Origin: Thermocrispum municipale DSM 44069
Lineage (GTDB): Bacteria; Actinomycetota; Actinomycetes; Mycobacteriales; Pseudonocardiaceae
DNA length: 64,000 nucleotides
Reading direction: 5' to 3'
Assembly: GCF_000427825.1 (NCBI RefSeq)
Contig: NZ_ATYT01000003.1
Span: 512,157 to 576,156, forward strand
This document shows positions 26,014 through 32,219 of this stretch, in pieces; within the stretch, counting starts at the first letter, position 1; every line of letters begins with the position of its first letter. The translations under genes and the position numbers were made by a program. The notes under the pieces were generated by a model, which saw only the letters and a list, made by a program, of their open reading frames with translations, was not told the DNA's origin and did not search any database.

Positions 26014-27000
26014 GTGTCCACCGCGCGCGCAGAACGACTGGTCAACCTTGTGCTCGCGCTGCTGTCGACGCGCCAGTACCTGACCGCGGAGCGGATCCGC
26101 GCGATCGTGCCCGGTTACGCCGACGCGCCGAGCGACGAGGCGTTCTTCCGCATGTTCGAGCGGGACAAGATGGAGCTGCGCGAGCTGGGCATCCCGATGG
26201 AGACCGGCAGGAACTCCTCGTTCGACCCGGTGGACGGCTATCGCATCGCGCGGCGGGACTACGAGCTGGGCGAGATCGAGCTGGCCCCGGACGAGGCCGC
26301 CGCCGTGGGGCTTGCGGTGCGACTGTGGGATTCGCCGGAGCTGACCGGTCAGGCCGAGGCCGCGCTGGTGAAGCTGCGCGCGGCCGGCGTCGAGGTCGAC
26401 CAGCAGGTGCCTGCGCCGGTGCAGCCGCGGGTGCGCGCCGATGCCTCGTTCGGGCCGATGCTGTCCGCCGTGCAGCAGGGTCGCGCGGTGCAGTTCGACT
26501 ACCGCCGTTCCGGCTCTCCGGAGCGGCGGACAAGGACGCTGGAACCGTGGGGTGTGGTGTCGTGGCGCGGACGTTGGTACGTGGTGGGCCATGACCGGGA
26601 CAGGAACGCGCCACGGTGTTTCCGGCTGTCTCGTGTGCAGGGTGACGTCAAGCTGATCGGTCGGGCCGGGGCCGTGCAGCGACCCGACGGGGTGAACCTG
26701 CTCGACTTCGTCGCGGCGAGCGGTGAGCCGGAGTTCGACGCGCCCGCGTCGAAGGCACGGTTGTGGGTGGCCGACGGCAAGGCCGCCGGGATCCGTCGCG
26801 GTGCGCGGGTGATCGGCCGGCGCACGGTGGCCGGGATCGAGGGGGACGAGATCGAGCGCAACGTCTACTACCCGGACAGCATGGCGAAGTGGATCGCAGG
26901 CTACGGGCCGGACGTGCTGGTGCTGGAGCCGGATGTGCTCGCCAAGGCGGTACACGAGCGGCTCAGCGCGCTTGCTCACCCGGGCGGTGATCGGCGATGA
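26014..27000 (+). CDS. pafB: WYL-domain regulator PafB
   Basis: PafB pairs with PafC to activate DNA-damage-inducible genes independently of LexA/RecA. The 328-residue protein has an N-terminal winged helix (RAERLVNLVLALLSTRQYLT, then PSDEAFFRMFERDKMELREL), a central WYL domain whose core reads VQFDYRRSGSPERRTRTLEP and VVSWRGRWYVVGHDRDR, and a C-terminal WCX region. Length and motifs match mycobacterial PafB. The GTG start follows a -10-like TACTCT and lacks a strong ribosome-binding site. Its stop overlaps the pafC start by four bases (ATGA). The usual upstream neighbour pafA is at 1-1229 instead. Confidence 0.95.
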   Translation: MSTARAERLVNLVLALLSTRQYLTAERIRAIVPGYADAPSDEAFFRMFERDKMELRELGIPMETGRNSSFDPVDGYRIARRDYELGEIELAPDEAAAVGLAVRLWDSPELTGQAEAALVKLRAAGVEVDQQVPAPVQPRVRADASFGPMLSAVQQGRAVQFDYRRSGSPERRTRTLEPWGVVSWRGRWYVVGHDRDRNAPRCFRLSRVQGDVKLIGRAGAVQRPDGVNLLDFVAASGEPEFDAPASKARLWVADGKAAGIRRGARVIGRRTVAGIEGDEIERNVYYPDSMAKWIAGYGPDVLVLEPDVLAKAVHERLSALAHPGGDRR

Positions 27001-27977
27001 CGGCGGGCATGCGCGGCGTCAGCGCTCGGCTGCCGCGCCTGCTGGCGTTGGTGCCGTACTTGCTGGCCAGGCCGGGAATCAGGATCGAGGACGCGGCGGC
27101 CGATTTCGGGGTCACCGCCAAGCAGCTGCGCAAGGATCTCGAGCTGCTGTGGATGTGCGGCCTTCCGGGGTACGGGCCCGGTGACCTGATCGACCTGTCG
27201 TTCGAAGGTGACACGGTGACCGTGACGTACGACGCGGGCATGCGTCGGCCGTTGCGGCTCACCGGGGGAGAGGCGACCGCGCTGTTGGTCGCGCTCCGGG
27301 CATTGGCGGAGACCCCAGGGGTGCTCGATGCCGATGCGGTTCGTCGTGCCATCGCGAAGATCGAGGCGGCCGCCGGCGAGGCGCAGCCTGCCGGCGTGGT
27401 GGTCGACGCCGGGCTGCGGGAGGCCCGCCGCACGGCGGAGACCAGGCGCGTGGTGCAGCAAGCGCTCGGGGCGCAGCGAGCAGTGCGGATGCAGTACTAC
27501 ACCGCCTCGTCGGACCGGCTCAGTGAGCGGGTCGTCGATCCGATGCGGATGCTCGTGGTGGAAGGCCGCAGCTATCTGGAGGCGTGGTGCCGGCGCGCCC
27601 AGGACGTGCGGCTGTTCCGGGTGGATCGCATCGACGCCATCGAGGTGCTGGACGAGCCCGCACGTCCGCCGCAGGATGCCGAGCCGCACGACGTCTCGGC
27701 CGGCCTGTTCGCGCCCAGCCCGGACCAAGCGATCGCGACGCTGGTGCTGGAGCCGGACGCCCGCTGGGTGTCGGAGTACTACTCGTGCGAGGAGCTCGAG
27801 GAGCTCGACGGCGGGCGGCTGCGGGTGGCGATGCGTTACAGCGACGAGTCGTGGATGGTGCGGTTGATCCTCGGGCTGGGCGGCGACGCCGTCGTCGAGG
27901 AGCCTGCCGAGTTGGCCGAGACGGTACGCGAGCGAGCGGCCGCGGCGCTCGAGCTGGCCGCCGCGCACGCGGGGTAG
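26997..27977 (+). CDS. pafC: WYL-domain regulator PafC
   Basis: The partner of PafB in the heterodimeric PafBC transcriptional activator of the mycobacterial-type DNA-damage response. The 326-residue protein has an N-terminal helix-turn-helix (PRLLALVPYLLARPGIRIED, then FGVTAKQLRKDLELLWMCGL), a WYL domain with AVRMQYYTASSDRLSERVV, RMLVVEGRSYLEAWCRRAQD and VRLFRVDRIDAIEV, and a C-terminal WCX part. The start overlaps pafB by four bases. In mycobacteria tatA follows next; here a PPOX-fold gene, an ABC transporter pair and a small membrane protein lie between. Confidence 0.95.
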   Translation: MTAGMRGVSARLPRLLALVPYLLARPGIRIEDAAADFGVTAKQLRKDLELLWMCGLPGYGPGDLIDLSFEGDTVTVTYDAGMRRPLRLTGGEATALLVALRALAETPGVLDADAVRRAIAKIEAAAGEAQPAGVVVDAGLREARRTAETRRVVQQALGAQRAVRMQYYTASSDRLSERVVDPMRMLVVEGRSYLEAWCRRAQDVRLFRVDRIDAIEVLDEPARPPQDAEPHDVSAGLFAPSPDQAIATLVLEPDARWVSEYYSCEELEELDGGRLRVAMRYSDESWMVRLILGLGGDAVVEEPAELAETVRERAAAALELAAAHAG

Positions 27978-28000
27978 CCCGAACTGTCGGTGCCGCCGCG

Positions 28001-28006
28001 TACGGT
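28001..28006 (+). promoter_or_regulatory. Candidate -10 element, leaderless start
   Basis: TACGGT is followed after 6 bases by the ATG at 28013; no ribosome-binding site is visible. Confidence 0.5.
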
Positions 28007-28012
28007 GCCGCC

Positions 28013-28438
28013 ATGGCTCTGACACGACAGGAGCGGGAAGAGTTTCTGGCCGAGCCGCACGTGGCGGCTTTGTCGGTGAACGCAGGCCCTGATCGGGCGC
28101 CGCTGACCGTGCCCATCTGGTACCAGTACCAGCCAGGAGCGGACCCGTGGATCCTCACGCCCGCCGAGTCGCGTAAGGCGAAGTTGATCGCTGCGGCAGG
28201 TCGGTTCTCGCTGATGGTCGACACGGTCCACCCACGGGTGCGGTACGTGTCCGTGGAGGGGCCCGTGGCCGGGGTGGAACAGGCAGGTGAAGCGGCGCAC
28301 CGCGAGCTGGCCGAGCGCTACCTCCCGGCGGAGGCTGTCGACGGTTACGTCGCGATGGCGATGCGCGAGTTCGGTGCGCAACAGGTCATTCGCCTGCGGC
28401 CGCAACGGTGGCTGTCGGCGGACTTGACGGCCGAGTGA
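28013..28438 (+). CDS. Pyridoxamine 5'-phosphate oxidase-fold (flavin/F420-type) protein
   Basis: A 141-residue protein of the split-barrel PPOX fold, a family that binds FMN, F420 or heme. Visible marks are the N-terminal LTRQEREEFLAEPHVAALSV, the strand pair PLTVPIWYQYQPGADPWILT and the RYVSVEGPVAGVE strand, ending with QVIRLRPQRWLSADLT. Actinobacteria hold many such F420-dependent reductases. Substrate and cofactor cannot be read from the sequence. It follows pafC by 35 bases but has its own -10-like element, so it may be transcribed separately. ATG at 28013 is taken from the leaderless arrangement; the open frame extends upstream over the end of pafC. Confidence 0.78.
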   Translation: MALTRQEREEFLAEPHVAALSVNAGPDRAPLTVPIWYQYQPGADPWILTPAESRKAKLIAAAGRFSLMVDTVHPRVRYVSVEGPVAGVEQAGEAAHRELAERYLPAEAVDGYVAMAMREFGAQQVIRLRPQRWLSADLTAE

Positions 28439-28446
28439 CCCGCTGC

Positions 28447-28477
28447 TTGACCTCGAGATAAGTCGAGGTTCTAACGT
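28447..28477 (+). promoter_or_regulatory. MerR/SoxR-like operator within a promoter for the ABC exporter
   Basis: TTGACC (28447-28452) and TAACGT (28472-28477) are separated by 19 bases, the long spacer typical of MerR-regulated promoters. The spacer region holds a perfect inverted repeat: ACCTCGA (28450-28456), six bases, TCGAGGT (28463-28469). The layout matches SoxR boxes, and other MerR-family sites of the CCTCAAG...CTTGAGG type. It lies 97 bases upstream of the chosen exporter ATPase start. No matching regulator gene is adjacent. Confidence 0.75.
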
Positions 28478-28573
28478 GGCGAGCGGCGGCGGCGAAGAGA
28501 AACCGAAGGCAAATTGTCGGTGTGCTCCGGCATCCTGTTCGTGCACATCATCCCTGGTGAGTGGAGTCCGGCA

Positions 28574-29542
28574 GTGGATCACGCGATTTGGGCCGAAGGC
28601 TTGGTCAAGCGTTTCGGCGAGACGACGGCATTGAACGGGGTCGACCTCGCCGTGCGGACCGGTTCGGTTTTCGGCCTGCTCGGCCCGAACGGCGCGGGCA
28701 AGACGACCGCGGTGCGCATCCTGGCGACCCTGTTGCGGATGGACGAGGGGAGGGCGACGGTCGGCGGGTACGACGTGGCCACCCAGGCGCACCAGGTGCG
28801 GCAGCTGATCGGGTTGACCGGGCAGTACGCCTCGGTCGACGAGACGCTGACCGGCGTGGAGAACCTGCTGCTCATCGGCAGGCTGCTCGGCATGCCGAAG
28901 CGGGAAGCGAAGGCGCGGGCCCGCGAGTTGCTGGCGGACTTCGGGCTGACCGAGTCGGGTGGCCGGGCGGCCAAGACGTACTCCGGGGGCATGCGGCGCC
29001 GGTTGGACCTGGCCGCCAGCCTGGTGGGCCGTCCGCGCATTCTGTACCTGGACGAGCCGACCACGGGTCTGGATCCCCGTGCTCGACTGGAGCTGTGGGA
29101 TCTGCTGCGCGACCTGGTCGCCCGCGGTGTGACCATCCTGCTCACTACCCAGTACCTGGACGAGGCGGATGCGCTGGCCGACGAGATCGCGGTGATCGAC
29201 CACGGCCGCGTGATCGCGAACGGCACCCCGGACGAGCTGAAGGCGAAGACCGGGGCGCAGACGCTGGCGGTACGTCCGGCGGACGGGGCCGGGCTGCCGG
29301 TGGTGCAGCGAGTGGTCACCGAGCTCACCGGCATGGAGCCGGAGGTGCAGGGTTCGTTGGTCACCGCACCGGTCACCGAACCGTCCGTGCTGTCCGCAGC
29401 GGTGCGCAGGCTGGACAAGGCCGGCGTGCTCCTGGCCGAGCTGCAGCTGCGCAGCTCCAGCCTGGACGAAGTCTTCTTGTCGTTGACCGGGCGACCCGCC
29501 GAGGAAGCACCTGCGACCGAGTCCGAGGAGGTGTCGGCATGA
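28574..29542 (+). CDS. DrrA-like drug-exporter ABC ATPase
   Basis: The ATPase of a daunorubicin-resistance-type ABC exporter. The 322-residue protein has Walker A GPNGAGKTT, Q-loop region LTGQYASVDETLTGVENLLL, signature YSGGMRRRLDLAASL, Walker B ILYLDEPTTGLDP and the switch segment LLTTQYLDEADALAD, where Gln takes the His position as in DrrA. The C-terminal about 90 residues form the DrrA accessory domain with LRSSSLDEVFLSLTGRP. I chose GTG at 28574, seven bases after GGAG; the frame is open upstream to 28514. The stop overlaps the permease ATG by four bases. A MerR-like operator precedes the pair, so drug- or redox-inducible export is plausible. Confidence 0.9.
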   Translation: MDHAIWAEGLVKRFGETTALNGVDLAVRTGSVFGLLGPNGAGKTTAVRILATLLRMDEGRATVGGYDVATQAHQVRQLIGLTGQYASVDETLTGVENLLLIGRLLGMPKREAKARARELLADFGLTESGGRAAKTYSGGMRRRLDLAASLVGRPRILYLDEPTTGLDPRARLELWDLLRDLVARGVTILLTTQYLDEADALADEIAVIDHGRVIANGTPDELKAKTGAQTLAVRPADGAGLPVVQRVVTELTGMEPEVQGSLVTAPVTEPSVLSAAVRRLDKAGVLLAELQLRSSSLDEVFLSLTGRPAEEAPATESEEVSA

Positions 29543-30369
29543 CCGCCACGACGATCGAGGCGGCCGGCGGCCCGCAGCAAGCGCCCGACCTGGCCGTCCG
29601 GGTCACGCCGCTGGAAGGCGTGCGGCAATCGCTCACACTGGCGTGGCGCAGCGTGGTCCAGGTCCGGCACAACCCGTGGGAGCTGGGTGACTTCAGCATC
29701 CAGCCGATCATGTTCGTGCTGTTGTTCACGTTCATGTTCGGCGGCGCCATCATGGGCGACTGGCAGGCGTACCTGCAGTTCATGCTGCCCGGCATGCTGG
29801 TGATGAACATGCTGTTCGTGACCCTGTACGTGGGGCAGGGGTTGAACACCGACATCACCAAGGGCGTGTTCGACCGGTTGCAGTCGTTGCCGATCGCGCG
29901 GTGGGCGCCGCTGGCCGGGCGCATCCTGGCCGACCAGGTCAAGCAGGCGTGGTCGATCTTCCTCGTGCTGGTGGTGGGCTTCGTGCTCGGCTTCAGCCTG
30001 ACCGGCAACGTCGGGGGCCTGCTTGCCGCGATCGCGCTGCTGCTGGGCTTCGCGCTGTGCTTCTCGTGGGTGTCGGTGCTGGTCGGCATCACCGCCAAGG
30101 ACCCGGAGCGGGTGCAGATCTTCGGCTTCACCGCGATGTTCCCGCTGACGATGGTCAGCAACGTGTTCGTGCCCGCGGCGACATTGCCCGGCTGGCTCGA
30201 GGCGTTCGTGAACGTCAACCCGGTGAGCATCATTTCCGACGCGGTGCGCGGACTGCTGCTCGGCGGACCGGTGGCCGATCCGCTGCTGTGGTCGGTGGTC
30301 TGGGCGCTGGCCTTCCTGGTGGTGTTCGCGCCGCTGTCGGTGTGGGCGTTCAAGCGCCGGGTCGTGTAA
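29539..30369 (+). CDS. DrrB-like ABC-2 drug-export permease
   Basis: The membrane partner of the DrrA-like ATPase. The 276-residue protein has a polar N-terminus, six predicted membrane segments, and the DrrB/ABC-2 motifs: LAWRSVVQVRHNP and PIMFVLLFTFMFGGAI near the first spans, FDRLQSLPIARWAPLAGRIL in the cytoplasmic coupling region, and SNVFVPAATLPGWLEAFVNV followed by NPVSIISDAVRGLLLGG. Substrate is unknown. The ATGA overlap with the ATPase gene implies coupled translation. A perfect 12-bp hairpin follows 12 bases after the stop. Confidence 0.9.
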   Translation: MTATTIEAAGGPQQAPDLAVRVTPLEGVRQSLTLAWRSVVQVRHNPWELGDFSIQPIMFVLLFTFMFGGAIMGDWQAYLQFMLPGMLVMNMLFVTLYVGQGLNTDITKGVFDRLQSLPIARWAPLAGRILADQVKQAWSIFLVLVVGFVLGFSLTGNVGGLLAAIALLLGFALCFSWVSVLVGITAKDPERVQIFGFTAMFPLTMVSNVFVPAATLPGWLEAFVNVNPVSIISDAVRGLLLGGPVADPLLWSVVWALAFLVVFAPLSVWAFKRRVV

Positions 30370-30381
30370 CGATTCGTCCCG

Positions 30382-30410
30382 GCATGGCCGAGGTGCTGCC
30401 TCGGCCATGC
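30382..30410. terminator. Hairpin terminator after the ABC exporter operon
   Basis: GCATGGCCGAGG and its perfect reverse complement enclose a five-base loop (TGCTG), giving a 12-bp stem just after the permease stop. No T-run follows, which is common in high-GC actinobacteria. Confidence 0.7.
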
Positions 30411-30421
30411 GGCGGGGCGGC

Positions 30422-30427
30422 TACGGT
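30422..30427 (+). promoter_or_regulatory. Candidate -10 element, leaderless start
   Basis: TACGGT lies 6 bases before the GTG at 30434, the arrangement seen at several other starts in this window. Confidence 0.45.
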
Positions 30428-30433
30428 AGCGAC

Positions 30434-30649
30434 GTGACGTACTACTGGGTCAGCGCCGGGCTCGTCGTCGTGAGTCTCGTGGTGCTCGTCCTGGTGGCGG
30501 CACGCCTCCGCCGCGCGCTGCGACAGTTCAGTACGCTTCGCAGCGCCACTCAGGCCGTGTTGGACAGCGAGCTCGGGCTGCTGCGAGCCCGGCGCGCCGC
30601 GCTGGCGGTTGCCGCCCGGCGCCGGTCCGAGGAGCCGGAGGGGCACTGA
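30434..30649 (+). CDS. Small single-span membrane protein
   Basis: A 71-residue protein that I do not recognise. It starts VTYYWVSAGLVVVSLVVLVL, one membrane segment, and continues with a strongly basic cytoplasmic helix (AARLRRALRQFSTLRSATQA and a C-terminal AARRRSEEPEGH). GTG at 30434 fits a leaderless transcript following TACGGT; an in-frame ATG at 30407 would overlap the terminator hairpin. It sits between the exporter and tatA. Its position before tatA might hint at a membrane-protein or secretion role, but nothing shows that directly. Confidence 0.65.
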   Translation: MTYYWVSAGLVVVSLVVLVLVAARLRRALRQFSTLRSATQAVLDSELGLLRARRAALAVAARRRSEEPEGH

Positions 30650-30729
30650 CGCTACTTGTGGTTCGTGACACGATGGCCGCGGACCGTAGACTGGTTGCTG
30701 ACAGGCATATGCCGTGAAGGGAGGCCCAG

Positions 30730-31029
30730 ATGGGTTCGCTGTCGCCTTGGCACCTGCTCATCCTGGTGGCCGTGCTGGTGCTGCTGTTCGGTGCGAAGAA
30801 GCTGCCGGACGCCGCACGAGCGGTGGGTCGTTCGCTGAAGATCCTCAAAGCGGAGACCAAGGACATGCGGGGCGAAACCGATGAGGACACCTCGAGTGAG
30901 CAGCCCGCGGCCAAGGCGCTCCCGTCCGCCCAGGCATCGTCCAACGGTGCGCAGTCGGCCGAGGACAAGGTGGCCGAACTGCAGCGTCAGCTGGACGAGC
31001 TGAAGCAGCAACAGAAGAACGCGGGCTGA
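30730..31029 (+). CDS. tatA: Sec-independent translocase protein TatA
   Basis: TatA oligomers form the pore of the twin-arginine pathway that exports folded proteins. The 99-residue protein has a short N-terminus, one membrane span (SPWHLLILVAVLVLLFGAKK), the conserved FGAKKLPDAARAVGRSLKI hinge and amphipathic helix, and a charged C-terminal tail with coiled-coil character (VAELQRQLDELKQQQ). SD GGGAGG precedes the ATG, and TAGACT at about 30686 is a likely -10. It lies 27 bases before tatC in the order of the mycobacterial tatAC operon. No tatB is present in the window. Confidence 0.95.
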   Translation: MGSLSPWHLLILVAVLVLLFGAKKLPDAARAVGRSLKILKAETKDMRGETDEDTSSEQPAAKALPSAQASSNGAQSAEDKVAELQRQLDELKQQQKNAG

Positions 31030-31056
31030 CGCGCCACGAGAGAGAACGAGGCGTAG

Positions 31057-31989
31057 GTGGCCGAGCCGACGAATTCGCGTCGCGCCCGTCGTCGCGAGCT
31101 GCGGCGGATCCGGAGTCGCAGGCACAATCCCGACGGGACGATGACGCTCATCCAGCACGTCTACGAGTTCCGTCGACGGCTGTCGTATGCCCTGCTGGCT
31201 ATCGTGGCCGGCGGGATCATCGGCTTCATCTGGTTCGAGCAAGCGATCGGACCGATCCCGTCGCTCGGGGAAATGATCCGCGGACCGTACTGTGCGCTGC
31301 CGGATTCCATGCTGGCCGACTTCAACGGCGACGGTGAATGCCGGCTGCTGCAGACCAAGCCGTTCGAAGTGTTCATGATCCGGCTGAAGGTCGGTATCGC
31401 GGCGGGTGCCGTGCTGATGGCGCCGGTGTGGCTGTACCAGTTCTGGGCGTTCGTGGCGCCCGGGCTGTACGAGAAGGAGCGCAAGTACGGCAAAATCTTC
31501 GTCAGCATCGCGACGGTGCTGTTCGCGATCGGTGCGGCGCTGGCCTACCTGCTGGTGCCGGTGGCGCTGCGGATGCTGGTCGGTTTCGGCGGAGACAACT
31601 TCACCACCGCGCTGACCGGTGACGACTACATCTCGTTCATCATCACGCTGCTGGTGATCTTCGGCGTGAGCTTCGAGGTTCCGCTGCTGATCATCATGCT
31701 GAACCGGGCGGGTGTGCTCACCTACGAGCAGCTGAGCAAGTGGCGGCGCGGCATCATCATGCTGCTGTTCGTCTTCGCCGCGATCGTCACCCCGGCGGAC
31801 CCGTTCTCGATGCTGGCTCTGGCTCTGGCCCTGACACTGCTGTTCGAAGGCGCGATCCAGGTGGCCAGGTTGCACGACCGCAAGAAGGCCAAGCAACGCA
31901 AGGAGCTCGGCTGGGACAACCTGTCGGACGACGAAGCCGCGCCGTTCGAGTACACGCCGAGCAGCGCCGACGGCGAGGACGTCACCTAG
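31057..31989 (+). CDS. tatC: Sec-independent translocase protein TatC
   Basis: TatC is the receptor that recognises twin-arginine signal peptides. The 310-residue protein has six membrane segments, the conserved TLIQHVYEFRRRL near the first span, TKPFEVFMIRLKVGIAAG, and FWAFVAPGLYEKERKY, all typical of TatC. The N-terminus carries an extra 28 basic residues (RRARRRELRRIRSRRHNP), and the C-terminus a charged tail of about 45 residues, both common in actinobacteria. The first periplasmic loop includes three Cys. GTG at 31057 has AACGAGG upstream. It is downstream of tatA in one operon; helY follows after a 230-base gap in which I see no gene. Confidence 0.96.
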   Translation: MAEPTNSRRARRRELRRIRSRRHNPDGTMTLIQHVYEFRRRLSYALLAIVAGGIIGFIWFEQAIGPIPSLGEMIRGPYCALPDSMLADFNGDGECRLLQTKPFEVFMIRLKVGIAAGAVLMAPVWLYQFWAFVAPGLYEKERKYGKIFVSIATVLFAIGAALAYLLVPVALRMLVGFGGDNFTTALTGDDYISFIITLLVIFGVSFEVPLLIIMLNRAGVLTYEQLSKWRRGIIMLLFVFAAIVTPADPFSMLALALALTLLFEGAIQVARLHDRKKAKQRKELGWDNLSDDEAAPFEYTPSSADGEDVT

Positions 31990-32219
31990 CAGGCCGCGCC
32001 CGCGCGCCGTCGCGGGCCATTGCGCGGGGCAACTCCGCCTCCAGCCGCGGCTCCGGCGCACGGCTTTCCTGCGTCACGAGTGGGCCGGGCAGCAGCGAGC
32101 CCGGTGGTCGGCGCTCGCTCGTCCTGCCTGGCTTCGACCGCTCGCACGGCGCGCCGGTGCGCGGCGGGTGTGACGGGGGTTTCCTGCACGTTCCACCCAC
32201 GATGTGAAACCCTGGCACT

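Noticed and set aside
4250-30676. TGGTTCGTGACAC followed by an ATG two bases later occurs both at 4250 (before a glycosyltransferase) and at about 30659 (before tatA), suggesting a shared operator.
   Set aside because: Thirteen identical bases are expected by chance many times in 64 kb, and at tatA the ATG is not a start codon.
31990-32219. GC-rich self-complementary stretches after tatC that might be a terminator.
   Set aside because: No stem longer than a few uninterrupted pairs stood out from the general GC-rich background.
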